From Lagopus muta (Eukaryota; Chordata; Aves; Galliformes; Phasianidae): a stretch of DNA of 64,000 bases. A model generated the notes under the pieces. It ran no database searches and had not been told where the DNA came from. It saw nothing but the letters and a program-made list of their open reading frames with translations. Each line of letters starts with the position of its first letter. The first letter of the stretch is position 1. Shown here piece after piece: positions 38,301 to 53,300 of this stretch. The position numbers and the translations under genes are program-made. Where the stretch lies: NCBI RefSeq assembly GCF_023343835.1, contig NC_064434.1, forward strand, positions 6,801,505 through 6,865,504. Direction: 5' to 3'.

Positions 38301-41300
38301 ACTGTGCACCCAAAACTACTTCTTAACAGACAGCACACCTGGATCCAAACTCTTTCTTCATCTGTCCTTGCATCAAGTGCCTTCTGGAGGGGAAGGAAAG
38401 AGGAAGGATTTAACCTCTCTCGGTACCCTTGCATGAACACTTCTGAAGGAGAAGAGATCAGCAGAGAGATCTGTGGTTTGTGAAGGAAAAAAGAATTCTG
38501 TTTCAGCACCTGTCACTGCAAAAGCAGCACAGCTGGTGCTGGATGGTCACATCAGTCAGGGGCTGCAAGGAGGAAGGAGGGCTTTGTACAGAACTCCCCA
38601 CCACAGCCATTACGTGAGCGCAGAATGAAGTGAATGCTTCCATATCTTGAGGACTCCATTGACTTATTTTAATTTATTTTATAGAATCATAGTCTCACCA
38701 AGGTTGGAAAAGACCTCTACAATCTTTTAGTCCAACCACTCACTCATCACCACCATGCCCACTAACTCATGTCCCTTTGATTCACCAAAGTGAAACTGCA
38801 GCTACGTTGAATTTGGCTGGTTTTGCTGCGCTGCTGTGCCTTTGCTAAAAATAGGCAAATCAAACCAGAGCTCCCTACTCAAGTTTGACCCTATATTAAT
38901 AGAAATATATACGATCCTGAGACGCTCCCACGTCAATGTGAGTAAGAGTGATCTCCTGACTCATTCAAATTGCTCTTCTCATTTTGGGGAGCGTGCAAAT
39001 AACAGTGGCGTAAATGTCCTGACAGGGGCAGTAAGAGATACTTGTATCAACACCTTCCTTTTTGGAAATGCGTGCCTGCTGCAGATAGCTACAGGAAGAT
39101 AAGAAAAATACAACCGTGGCTTGCATAGAGAGACAGCCATCCTTCCCTGGGAGTGGGGAAGTTGCCAAGGAACAAATTGGATGGTGTGAACAAAAGGAAG
39201 AAAAACCCTTCCGTCCCGCTGCTTACTTGTTCTGGCACATGCTATGAAATGAGCCTTGGGGTAGTGCCAGCCCACCCTCAGGAAATGCCGGCCTATCTTC
39301 AAGAGAGTCATCGTTTACTACTGAAAAAAATAATAACGAGCAGGGGCAGCAAGAGACTGAGGGTTTAACTTGCGCTGGCCTGAAGCCAAATATGCAAGCA
39401 AAGGCTGAGGAGAACTTTCTTCTTATGCCTCTGTGCCAGCAATGGATGCGGACAGCACAAATATTTACACACCCCAAGTGGAGGGAGACTTGAAGGGGGG
39501 GAGCAAGCCGTGCCTGAAGTGCTTCTAATAATGATTATGGTGGTTGTTTTACAGCCCTCAGTGCTCCCTGCTGGGATGACTCAATGGTGCTGCTGCCGGC
39601 ACAAGATGTCTTTTCACACATACTCTAGTGGGCAGCCCTCCCTCTCCCCAGGGGTGTATTAATAGCAGTGGTTCATACTGTACACACTCCAGTGTAACCA
39701 TCTCCCTCTGAAGCTAGCAAAGGTGAGGCTGCCTGTGGGCTAAAATGCTTTCAGAATAAACAAGATGATCTTAGAGACCTTGCAGAAGGGGTTGACTTGC
39801 GATCCATGCCCTTAATGTTCTCTTTCTCTCTGAGCATCTCTCTGAGGCCACCTCTGTCTGAGCATCTCCCCTCAACACTCAAATGTGTCCTAACATCAAA
39901 GAGAAATGAGATACAAGGGGCTGACTTGGCCCCCTACCTTACGTACCTTTGAAATAGGCAGTAAATATAATACATATGCATGTCTCTGACTGCATGCCTT
40001 ATTCTTCTTCTTTGCCTTTCACCTTCCTCAACTGTCTGGGAATAACAGTTTGTCTTAATCTGTTTGTGCAGAGTTAAGCACAATGGAGCTCTTGAATGAT
40101 GCTATGATACCAATATAATCAAATTCTCTTTTCTCTGTTCCCGGAAACGATGATGCTATCAGAAAAGAAAAAAAAAGTGGGAATGTCTACAGTGTGGGGG
40201 TATATCTGAGAGCAGAACTTGGCCTTAATAGCACTCACCATGAAAGCAAAGAAAGGATCTTTAAAACTGTTGTTATTTGTGATGACATCGACAAACAGCT
40301 ACCTCGTTCCTCACATTCTGAGCACTATCAGAGGATATATTATATTATATTATATTATCAGAGGATAAATTCACTCAAAAGATCCATCCTGATGTCCCTG
40401 CCCTAATATGTATGAGAAAAGCCCAAGAACTGCCTCTGCCTCAGAAGGACAGCAAAAAGGACCTTGAAATGAATGGTCACATCTTGTAGCTTGGTACAGG
40501 GATTTAACTGCATTATTTTTAACCATTTCAAAACGGCCCCTTCTTCCTACACACCCATTTCCATATCCGTTTTTCCTAAAAAAATAAAATCAACAGCGTA
40601 ACCCACAATCCTCCCAAACTGCAGCAATGCTCAGCCTTCAAAAGGCACAGAAATATTCTTGCTACATTGGCCTGAGGAGATCCACAACGCAAACACAACC
40701 CAGTGTCCTCATAGATAAAGCAACACTTGCCTTGTGCAGCTCTCACATTACGTTGTGCCCAGCAGGGCGTTCCTTGCAACTGCTCCACAGTGCCCACTAA
40801 ATTCCTTGCTTTCTCTCCCCTTGGCGCCTACGTGCAAGAAGTTACACTGGCACGTCCTGACCATCTGCAGAAGCTAAATCATGCCCTGGACATTCTTGTC
40901 ATCAGGCTCTCACTATGCCCAACGTAAGAGCAAATAAAAGAAACTATAATTTGCCCTGTGAGGCCAGTAGCAAGCTCTGTGGCTGGCTCTAGAGCCAAGT
41001 GGAGATTTGCAAACACTCTGGTACACAGCCTGGACTCTGCTGCACCAATATAGGCGGTGTGGTCAGGAAGCTGCTCTCAAACTGTGTGTGTGTGTGGCAC
41101 TCCTGCTGCCAAGCCACACATCACCATCATTCTAAAGCTTTTCATTCGTTTCCTTGCACTCAGAGCTGTGTTTCTGTTCCCCAGTCAGAAGCCTTGAATC
41201 AGGAGCTGACCTGTCTGATCCCAGCTGGGGTCTGAGCCAACATGGATTATCACCAGTGGCGGGCTACAGAATCGTAGCTGGGGCGTATAGAGGTCATGGA

Positions 41301-44300
41301 TGTTTCCTCAGCTGAAATGGCTTGCTCTCTCTCTCTCCTTCACAGCAATGTATCTTCAACCTGACTTTCCAGCTTAGAGAGCTGTATGAGCTCTGAGACC
41401 ATGGGTATTTCCACATCGCACTCCGGGGTCATCCAAAGGCTGCCCTCCGGATCAGGCTTACTCTATATTCAGATGGTGAAGCTACAAGTGCAACCCCTGG
41501 CGCAACCCGAGGGACTCTATGTCTGAATCTGTCTGGCAGGTTAATATTCTGCCAGGCACCTCAGTGCACTCGGCCAGGCTGTCTGCAGACTGCCTGCAGG
41601 GCAAAGTTGTGATCAGAAGCGGTGGCTCACGCAGCCGTTCTGCTCCCAGCCCCTCCTGGGCTCCTCAGCTGAAATGCAGACACGGCCCTGGGTGTTGTTC
41701 AGGAGCTGCAATGTGCTTGTCTGCTGCTCTGTGGATCCTCTCAAGCTGGAGGCTGAACGTGCCATGTGTCCTAAGCCTGCAATTCGCACGCATAGGCATA
41801 ATAAAGGCCTTTGATTAAATAAACTAATAAGTACTTCGAGTTGCAAGCCAAGTGGGAGCAATGTTCATTTAATGTAGCCAGAAATGCTTAATACTCCCAT
41901 GTCTCCGTGACTCATAGCATTGAATGCCCAGTAAAAGCTGAGAAACACTGCAATAGAGCAGCAACAAACCTTCTTTTCTACACGAATGTATACAGGATCA
42001 ACATGTATTAACTAGATTAAAAATGCTAGTATAGGAGAACTCAATACCTGGTCTCACATACACTTCCTATCATACGAAAACACTGGTTGAGTACAGAAGT
42101 TCCTCTTGACAAGTCTGCAATAATGGCCCAGTGGTCTGGTGGTTGGCGACCCTGCACAAAGCGGGGGGCTTGAAACTATATGATTACTGTGGTCCTTTTC
42201 AACCCAGGCCATTCTATGATTCTATGAATAATCACATAATATGTATTAAGATGCTCATGCCAGAAAACACAACACTAACTACAGCTAGCATCATTTTTTG
42301 CATGCAAGCACAGCATAAGATGCAGATATTTGAAGGTACTTAGGTGTCTAAAGACAGAGTGGTCATACTGCAGGAATTTCAAATGCACCTGAGCATTTAA
42401 TTTCTTTGATTTCAACTAAATCATTCTAAAAACAGTTCAACTCCAAGCATTTTCTTCAGCTTTCGCCAGATATAAAGCATAACCATCACAAACTCATACA
42501 CTTCATTAAGAAAGGTCAACATCCTAAGCTGCAATAGCATGTGGAAACCTACACGACATTTATCACTTAAAACCCAATTCTTAAAAATGAGGAAATGGAC
42601 CAGGCAGGAACGTTGCAAATCTTATCATGTGCATAACACAGAATTTTATTGTCTCAGATGAAGAATACACTGCATCGCAAGAGGCAGCCATAATTCTGAG
42701 CCAATGATATTTAAAGTATTATTCTTATCAATGCCAGCGTATAGAGATTTAAAAAAATACTGGTAAGTGGAAACCTTCAGTTAATGTGTGTATTAGTAAG
42801 ACATTTATCGTTATTTATGCTTACATTTTGAAAGAGTATTCATAAATACTAATTCTGAGTCAGCTTTGACCTAGCAATGCCCATCGAACAGATGGAGGTC
42901 CTCCTTAGCTGAACCTGCTCACAAGGCACATCAGTTATTGTAAATCTAGATTTATTTCTGCCCTTGTCAGCCTGTTAGCTCACTATCTCACTATTCACTG
43001 ACAAAAGAAATGATGAATCATGAGCACTGGGGTACAGAGAACCACAGACACTAAATAAAACGACCCTTATTATGTCAGTTGTATGTAGCATGATGAAACC
43101 TTCCACTGGGAACCCTAGGGGTTACTGTAACACAAATAAAGGATGGTCGCATTGTGTTGAAAATAATGACAAATATGTACTGGAAGAATAAAATCACTGA
43201 AGTCAAAACATGACTGGTGAGCAGCAAAATCAGGGCTTACTGGTGGGTTCATGCTTATGATTCTGTGACTTGCATTTGAGAGTTATCGACGCGTGACATT
43301 ATAGATAAGAGACACAAAATTGATCCACAAGATAGAACTCCTCCCCTACAGGGACAGGCTGAGAGCTGGGGCTGTTCAGCCTGGAGAAGAGAAGGCTGCA
43401 GGGAACCCTGAGAGCAGCCTTCAGTATCTAAAAGGGGGATGTAAGAAGAAAGGGAAGAGGGTCTGTTGTAACAGGACAGGGGGGAATGGCTTCAATCTAA
43501 AGGAGGGGAGATTTAGATTGGATATATGGAAGGTTTTTACAATACAAGTGGAGAAGCACTAGCACAGGTTGCCCAGAGTGGTGGTGGATGTCCCTACAGA
43601 CACTCAAGGTCAGGCTGGATGGGCTCTGAGCACTGATGGAGCTGTGGTGTCTCTGCTCATTGCAGGGAGTTGGACCACGTGGCCTCCAAAGGTCCCTTCC
43701 AACTCAATTCTACAACTCTATGACCTTTCACATAGACACATTGTTGTACATTTAGTTTGATCGCCAGGCCCCTCCCTCTAAAAATATACAAGAAAGGCAT
43801 TATTTTCTACTTAAAATACAACAATTGAACAATCTGATACCCAAACTGATACCCAAGGCTGCATTTTATGACTGGACTTTGTGCTCACCCCAAAGTAGAA
43901 CTCAGTATTTCAATAGTTCTAAAGATACTTTGGGATTCAATACAAGGAAGAAATACACTTTTTGTACTGTTTATTCTGCAGGCCTATGCTGGGGAAGACG
44001 TGCAGACATTTAGCATTTCCACAGGCTTACATGGCCTGCACCTCTCCTACTCAACACTGCCAGCCGCACAACCACGCACCCGATCACATCGTGGCTCTGT
44101 TTGTCTCTGCTGCACCTCTCCATAGCCCTGCTGCCCTGTGGCTGTTATTTTTAACATACACAGATGTCCTTGAGGTATGCTTACCAGCATAAGCTGTGAA
44201 AGCTGTTTGCCAACGCAGGGTTTTCTGGTAATGTGATACAGCCCGCAGCACACGGGAGCCCATGGCTGGGCATGCAGTGACGCACAGGGCAGGACTGAAG

Positions 44301-47300
44301 GCAGGACAATGCCTCACCAGGCTAAAATTAGCTCCCCAAAAACAGCAGAAGTGTTAGAATTTGGTAATGCAGGGTTTTTCAGCAAGCTCAGCCAAATGAA
44401 GTTTTAAAGGTAGGAAAAAAAAAACAAAAACCAACCCAAAACAACAAGCTGGTGGGATGTCAATTAAATGAGACGTGATCGCCGCAAGGGGATTTGTGCA
44501 AATGGTTTTCCTTACCCCGAGCAGCATGCTGGCTTGTCAATCTTCTGAACTGCAAATATTTCTGTGCATTGCAGATGGTGACACAGAGCCTCCTCTCCTG
44601 TGGTGGCTGCAGTCTTACGCTGGGGGTTTCTAATGCTCACCAGTTCTTACCAACGGAACGATTTGGCCAAATCTAAAGCACATAGGTTTCTGCCGAGTGA
44701 TCTCTGCACTGAAGAAGGACCTTGACATGATGTACCTATCTGTTTCAATGCAATCATTTTGGTTTTTATGCACATGAAGAAATATCTAACAAAAATCCTA
44801 TCACCCAAAGCGGGGTAAAAACTTAATTAAACCCTCTGGCTGCGTACATAAAATGGCTTCCATTTCGTAATACAACGTCCTAGAATCGATTAACCATTTT
44901 GTCAATCATAGAATCACAGAATCACCAAGGTTGGAAAAGACCTAAAAGATCACCCAGTCCAACCGTTCACCTATTCCCAATAGCTCCCACTAAACCATGT
45001 CCCTCAACACAACATCCAGTCTTTCCTTGAACACCCCCAGGGTCGGTGACTCCACCACCTCCCTGGGCATCCATTCCAGTGCCTGACCACCCTTTCTGAA
45101 AAGTAATACTTCCTCATGTCCAGATACTTCCTAATGTCCAGAATCACTTCTCAATGTTCTCTGAGTTCTTTATAGGGAAGTGACCAATTCTAAGGGTGCC
45201 TGGTGCGGGCTGGTAACCAGAATACACGAGAATGCAAATGGCTCTAGAGCTATGTACCAGCTCATTGTTCATGATACAGAGCATCCCCCACAAAGTGCTG
45301 ACTGTCCTCTGCTGCCAGTAAATTTCACCAAAGTGTTTTTCTGACCATTTTAAAAGCCAAGGAGAAGCTGAAAAAGCAAATAACGTTTATCAACTCCATT
45401 TTGTGGTTTACTTCCATCGCTATACAGAAAAGTACATCAATTCTCTGGAGAAGCAAAAAAAATGAAATGCAATAAAGGAAAAATAATTGACTTGATTAAG
45501 CCACGGGAAGCAAATGAGTTCAAGCTCCAATGTTAGTATTATTGGAGAAGTCAGACTAATTGTCAGCCCATCCCTAAAAGCCATGCATCCATGAACAGTC
45601 TGAAACTTTTAGGAATGACCTACATATGACAAAGAGCATTAAAAGACCGTGCAACCAATGCTTCCAAAATACATGACAAAACTATCAATTATTGCACTTA
45701 TACACTAGAAGCGATCCTTGCAATCTCTTCATTTGGTTTCCTACTTTAGTGTAAGCTGTAGGATTTTCACTAAAGAATTCCTGCTTGAACTAGTGCTGAT
45801 TTAAGTATGTTTTGGGGTGGTGAACTGACTGCAGTTCTTGACTGATGCTCAATTATAAACCATTATTTCCAGTTCAAACAAATGCCTTATTTTAAGGTGA
45901 ACTTGTAAAACATCACTTTCCAACCATGATATTTTAATATACCTTGGTGAACTAACAGAACAATTTAATCATCCTATGAATCTTTTGTTCCCCATGTTCC
46001 CCATAACACCCCTTCACCTCCTCTGAACAAACTGAGCATTTTATAGACAGGCAGTTTCCCTGGTTTCTTTCCTGAATTGTGGATTACAAAACTGAACCCC
46101 CTGTTTTCAGTACAGTCATAGCAGTGTGATGCCCTGAACCTCCTCTCTTTTCCTCATGCTCCTTTTTATATATGTTCACAGACTGTAGTCAACTTTTTGG
46201 CATAAGAGCTGCTCTGGAGTTTGTATTCGGTTGACAATCAGCTACCACTCTCCAGGATGTTTTCAGTGTTGCTGCTTCTGTGACAAAATCCTCTTATCTA
46301 TATGTGCAGACTACATTCTTTATAATGTCCTATGTGTAAGAGCAAAAGGTTTCACAGAAACTGAAATAAGTATATTATTTGCTTGTGACCATTTTGGGTA
46401 GTGATCCCTATTATTGTGTGTCAATGGCCTACTGGATGAAATCCCTTATTTAGGAAACATTTACTTCTTCTTATCATCTGTGGCCTTTTTTATATCTTTT
46501 TCCACTATTACAATGTCACTTATAGTCCATTTTAATACCCAACAGAAAGCCTCCTATTCAGAGAGCCAATGTTACATCCACTGGCATATTTATTTTCTAT
46601 CTTTTCAATGTCTTACTCAAAGCATTGCAAGTCCCGTGCAGAGCATGATGGAAAACTTTATATCTCTGTAGATATTGTCTGGTTGTACATATACCTGATC
46701 TTGGAAAGCCAGCTTGACAACAACTGCTATCCATAGACCCCAAACTTGCTCTGAGATGTTTCTCTCCCACTTTGGCAAGCAGCAGTAGAAGACCATGTAT
46801 GAATTGTGTCTTATTATGGTAAGAAGGCCCCAGGTCTCTTCCTCATATGCAGAGGTAGTCATGGAATCAGTTCTTACTCAGCTTAAACATTTCATAGAAT
46901 TACAGAATCACAGAATGGGCTGAGTTGAAAAGGCCCACAATGCTCATCCAGTTCCAACCCCCTGCTACGTGCAAGGCCACCAACCAGCAGAACAGGCTGC
47001 CCAGAGCCACATCCAGCCTGGCCTTGAATGCCTCTAGGGATCCACAACCTCCTTGGGCAACCTGTTCCAGTATGTTACCAGCAGCTCCTAGGCTGCAAGA
47101 TCAGCATTTCAGGGTGAGGTGGGGGTCTTTATCTTTAAATCCTTCACCCTGGTAGGACTTGTCACGTCCATTCTGCCGCCGTTCTTTGATCAGGAACTGG
47201 TGGATCCTCCTCAGTGATAGGTTTATGCAAGTCATGTTCAGAAGCATCCTCAGCTAGTGACATTGATTTATTTCCTGGTAAGAAGCTAATTATAAAGCTT

Positions 47301-50300
47301 TAAATTTGCAGTCGCTCAGTAGAAGGGCAACACTATGTCCTCCAAAAAAAGCAATGTATGCAGAGTTAATAAATACATTAGTAACAATAATTCTGTCCCA
47401 GATGTTGTGTCAGATCCTTAGCCCAGCTCACGTTGCAGCCCCCGAAGTGTCTGTGCACAGAAAAGAGCAGTGCAAAAGCACAAGAGATGGCTCTGGCCAG
47501 CCCTGTTTTAGCCTCACATTAACTAAATACCTTTATCCCAGCATCCCTGGAACCTATTGTGAGTCCATCGTGCTATACTACAAGCAGCATCTGCAAATGC
47601 AGAGTGCACTCATGGGGTTTCTTGGTTGTTTTTTTAAGTAGAAGCATAACACGTTCTCACTGATGCCCCCTGACTCCAGTGACAGCAGAAGAATAGGCTG
47701 TCCTCTCTGACTTGACATTTACCTCGATACTACCTAAAATTAGGTCTCTAATTCCGTTGGAAGGGCTGAATTAAAAAAAGAAACGCGGTACTGCACATTG
47801 TCAAACTTTCTCCTACTTTGTTTCTCTGTTAATTCAGGTAGGACAGTTCTGCCCCAAAGTCAAAACAGCCTCATGGGAGCAGGGGTGTGTGAGTTGAGGA
47901 ATGTGGAGGGCAGAAAGACTGCTGTTTGTAATTGCCAGCCCGGTGATTCTTCTTCTAAGCTTTGCTCTTACTCAATGACCTCATTCTTTATTGCCCCAAG
48001 CCTTACAAAGTTTACATAGTTTTTAATTTACTAACACAAAGCCTTGCGGAGCTTACATAGTTTTCAATTTACTAGCACAAAATACATGTGAAACTGATTG
48101 CCCTGCATCCAACCTCTTCTTCCTGTGTCAAGTTCCTGTTTCTATGATTCCTGATTCTGTGATGTTCCAAACAAGGAAGGACAGCCAGGTGATTTACCTG
48201 AGGGGGAGCAGTGGCAAGGTCAGGGACAGAAGATGAGTGTAGCACATTCCTAGGGCACTGCTTGAGACACTCATGTCTTCCAGTCCCCTTTTCCTCCCAC
48301 TTTACTTCATTTCTGGCTAATTACAAATGAGCTACAGAACTGAGATGAAGATAAGAACTTCTTGGAAATGCAGGGCTGTTAAGTTTTTAAGAGTGAGGTT
48401 TGGTCTGCATTAAGGAACCCAGTCTGAAATTCAGGTTTAGATTAACACTTTGCATGGGTTAAAAACACTTCATAGCACACACCTCTCACTCTGAAGAGGC
48501 AATGAGAAAACAAGCAGCAGTCCCATTGCATGATCATAGAATCACAGAATGGCTTGGGTAGGAAGGGACCTGAAGGATCATCAAGTCCCAGTGCCCTGTC
48601 ACAGGCAGGGTTGTCAACCACTAGATCAAGTGCTAGATCAGATTGCCCAGGGTCCTGTCCAACCTGGCCTTCCACACCTCCTGAGATGGGGCATCTACAA
48701 CCTCTTTGGGCAATCTGTTCCAGCACCTCACCACTCTCTAAGTAAAGAACTTCCCTGACATCTAATTTAGATCTCCCTTCCTTTAGTTTACAACCATTCC
48801 CCTCTGTCCTCTATCTACCTGTGTAAAAAGTTGATTTCTCTCATGTTTATAAACTCCCTTTAAATACTGGAAGGTCAAAATGTGATGTCCCCACGGCCAT
48901 CTCTCTTCCAGGCTGAACAAGCCCAGTTCCTTCAGCCTGTCTCTATAAGGAGAGTTGCTCCAGCCCTTGATGTACTGCTTGAACGTGCTAAGAAGCTTCA
49001 CAGTTAACACTGAAATCTGTATTAGAACTTGCATAGAACTGAACAAAGCACAAAGTGCAACAAGCATGATCAGAGGGCTGGAGCACCTCTCCTATGAAGG
49101 CAGTTTACATTAGATATTAGGAAGAAATTCTTCACACAGAGGGCATACGGACCCCAGGACATGCAGCCCAGATAAGTTGTGGATGCCCCATCCCTGGCAG
49201 TGCCCAAGGCTAGGATGGATGGGGCTTTGGGCAACCTGTTTTAGGTGGGAGGAACCCCTGCTGATGGCAGGAGGGTGGAAAAGGATGGGCTTTAAGGTCC
49301 CATCCAACTCAAACCCTTCTGGGACTCTACAGTTCTATGAATATTAAGTTAAAAATTCCAAAGATATGTAAAGTAATTCAATGAAACATGAAGGTAAAAT
49401 TATATCTAACCGTGCAGTAAGCTAACTTCTTTTTGTAAGAGTCTATCATAACCTCAATATTGAGGAAAAATAAGGGCTCCTGTGTATAATAAGAGCCCAG
49501 GCCAGCAGGAGGGTGCAGTGGAAAGGGGACATTCATTCATTCATTCATTCATTCATTCATTCATTCACTCATTCACTCCTTGTTCTTCCAGACACCATCT
49601 AGTTTCTCTTGGCTCCTTGACATGACATCAAATCCAAAGAACACTTCACATCAGCCTGGCTTTTATCAGCTGACACCCTCTTGGTCTGTGTTGTACATCA
49701 GTTTCTCAAAGGAAAACAAGAGCTAAGATAACCATTGTCGTGGTCTCCCCACTTTTTTCAACTCAGCTACTTGTCCACAAAATGTACAGAGGTGTCTGAG
49801 AACTAAAATAAACGTGGGAAGCACTGAAGACTGGTAGTTATTCTTATCTTACTGCTTTATTAACACAGTGGGATAACTATGTGCAATACTCCCTAATACA
49901 GCTGTCATCATTTAAATGCTTCGTGCTCTACACATGGGCGAGTCCTACAGGGATGGACTAAATAACAGGAAGATTACAGGTCTTATGACTCCATTGGTGT
50001 ATGGAGGAATTTTGCAGTCAGTCAATCTTTCTGCCCATATTCCTGCAGGGAAGAATCCTGTATTCTCAGGACTCAACATTTCATTGTATATTCATTTAAA
50101 TGCATACTTCCAGCACAGCAAAGCATTTCTCAGTTCTCTGTTCCCTCTGACATCTGTATTTTCAGCTCTCTCGGGTCCCACCTTCTTTGTTTGATGCTGT
50201 TTTCCCAAACACTTTATATAAACTTGTGCATCTGAACAAGAGTTTTGAATGTGCCATGATAGCAAATCACAGAATCACAGAATGGGCTGGGTTGCAAAGG

Positions 50301-53300
50301 AGCACAATGCTCATCCAATTCCAACCCCCTGCTGTGTGCAGGTCACCAACCAGCAGACCAGGCTGCCCAGAGCCACATCCAGCCTGGCCTTGAATGCCTG
50401 CAGGGATGGGGCATCCACAGCCTCCTTGGGCAACCTGTGCCAGTGCCTCACCACCCTCTGGGGGAAAAACTTCCTCCTAAGATCCAACCTAAACCTCCTC
50501 TGTCTCAGTTTAAAACCATTCCCCCTTGTCCTATCACCATCCACCCTCACAAACAGCCGTTTCCCTTCCTGTTTATACGCTCCCTTCAAGTACTGGAAGG
50601 CCACAATGAGGTCTCCCCAAAGCTTTCTCTTCTCCAAGCTAAACAAGCCCAGTTCCCTCAACCTTTCTTCACAGGAGAGGTGCTCTCCTTATGAAACCCC
50701 TTCAAAATGGCTCTGCAGTTTTATCAAATCAATGTATGGCAAGCTTTAGTTTCTTTACTGGAGAAAAAAAAAAAAAGAATAATGTTAGCATCACATCCGC
50801 TATTATTCTGGACAGCAAGAAAGGGTTGAGCCCTTAATCTGTTTACAATGCTTATATAACCAATGAAATAAGCATTGGTTAGAGAAAGACAGAGAATCTA
50901 ATAAAAAACCACAGTACTTTGTGATTTTCTAACATTTATCTATAGTTTGTTCTCAAAAGTTAAGCAAGTTTTAGGTCTGGAGAAAAACAGTTCTTCCAGA
51001 GTCGATACAGCCTAGTGGAAAACATAACAGATAAGGACTTGAAACAAATTTCTGTCCCCTGTTATCAAAGGCTTAGTGTGTTCCCTGGATAAATCATTTC
51101 CCTCCTGAATTTTCCTGTCTCTTACAGAGGAGTTAACAATACTTTTCCCTTTCCACAGCGATTTATGAGTGAAGGGTATAGAATTTTGATCAGATTCAAC
51201 TTTAAAAGTTGTCCACAGGGGTTTAATAACGGCAGTTCTTTATGATGGTATCAAGCATGAATTTGCATTTGACTTGGAAGTGTCTAACACTCCTACGTTC
51301 CCAGCCAGGAATCTGAATCAGTGTTGAAAAGGAGGTAAGCTGCATAAAAGGCTTCACATGGAATAAGTCTTAACAGCCAAAGTAAGTGTAAATTTTTAAC
51401 AAAGCATTTCCAATCTGATTCACTGCCCTTAAAACATCTCTTCTTGCAGTTACAGCCTCAGAAGTCCTCAGGGTTTGGATACAAGGCCATGACTTCTGAG
51501 TGGAAGCCAGGAAAAGGCAGGACACTGCAAAAGGGGCTCAGCCCCATTGAGATGATAGCTCTCAGCTGTGCTGCGCAGAAGCGCTGCTGAGTGACTTAAG
51601 GAACAGGGCAGGAGCTGTGAAGCTGCCCTTGCTGTTTATTTGGCTGAAGACAAGGTGCAAATGACAGCAGAAGAAAATGGAAAGCAAAGCATAAGCAGAA
51701 AGCTATCTGATGGGGCTGGCTGGGCACTCAGAAATTCCCCTGGCAGGGTGGGACAGATGCAGTCAGTGCTGTTATAGAGTTGTTGCCAGCTGGCCACAGT
51801 TGGGCACTGAGGGGCTGGGAGAGCAAGTCACAGGGCAGTGTGACAGAGGAGCATCTCCTGTCCTTGTCAGTGGAGAGACACTGCCAGACAGGGACCTCAA
51901 GCTGAAGCCAAGGTCAAGCTATCAAGCCCTGTGGAAAAAGCCTGCTCTTCTCCATCCATAACATGGAATAAGAAGACTCCCAAGGGTTAAAGTCATTGTG
52001 ATCACTGTTCTACTCTCTTCCATTAAAAGGGAGAACGGTTTCATACTGCAAAAACACTGCATGTAATTCTGCTTTTACTCTGTAATTAAAGCATGATTGC
52101 ATAGCAGTCAGTTACCACACCTGCAAATGCCATAGATTGATGCTCGTAACATGGTGCATGACTGTAGGAACCTGACCATCATGCTGTATAACTTTCAAGC
52201 AAGAAACACAGACAAGGGTTACAGTAGGGTCAGACAGAATAACCCCTTAATAAGAAAAAATATCCTTATCCTACAGTGAAAATAGGAAGAACCCATTGAG
52301 ACATGTTTAGTTGTGATCTGAATTGGAGTCTGAGCTGTAAAATTCAGCTCCACAGCTTTAAATTCTGCCACATACTTCTGTTAATATCCAACACTTCAGC
52401 TCAAACCAATATAGACTTGGCAGTTAGCCTATGAATTTCAGTCTCAGATCGTCAACCTTCAAAATAAAACTTGTGGGAAAAGCTTTTTCAACCAAAATTA
52501 CAGCTTTTGCAGCAACAGCAACAAAAAATCTCTCCAATTCTTCAGGCTGAAAATTATGCATCCCAGTCTGGAAACGGCAATACATCATGGTGATGCTTCA
52601 GGAACGTCTCAGGAACTGTGTGACTCACCTTCTGTTTTCTTTCACGTGTCCCAGATATTGCTAAATTTCACCTCCCAAAGTGCCAAACCTTCCCCTTCTA
52701 TTGGAAATCCTGCTGGTAGCATAAGGAGAAACTTATTCATGGAGAAGAGTGAAAATCTAAATTACTGTAACTACAATCCCTATGTAGCACTACAGCCTAT
52801 TTTCTGAATGATCACCTTTGTTATTGTTTTGTGAGTTTCCTAAAGTTAAAAAAGAAAGCCAGAGGGTGGTGAGGCACTGGAACAGGTTGCCCAAGGAGGC
52901 TGTGGATGCCCCATCCCTGCAGGCATTCAAGGCCAGGCTGGATGTGGCTCTGGGCAGCCTGGGCTGCTGGTTGGTGACCCTGCACACAGCAGGGGGTTGG
53001 AACTGGATGAGCATTGTGCTCCTTTTCAACCCAGGCCATTCTGTGATTCTATGATTAATGTAGCAGAAATAGCATTATCACTTTGGTCATTTAAAAGCAG
53101 ACAACCAATGTGTCCCTCAAACACTGCATACAGCAGCCACAGGATCGGAATAAAGCATTAGGTTAGTCTCTCTCCAAGAAGAATTCACCCTTTCCAAAAC
53201 AAAATTCTTCAATTAGAAGAATCCTTCATGTAGAAGAGGTCAATCTTGGTAAATCAATGTAGCTACGTTGGCTAAGGGATTTAGAGCAGCAAGACATTGG

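Noticed and set aside
41083-41096. (TG)7 run
   Set aside because: Too short to be notable.
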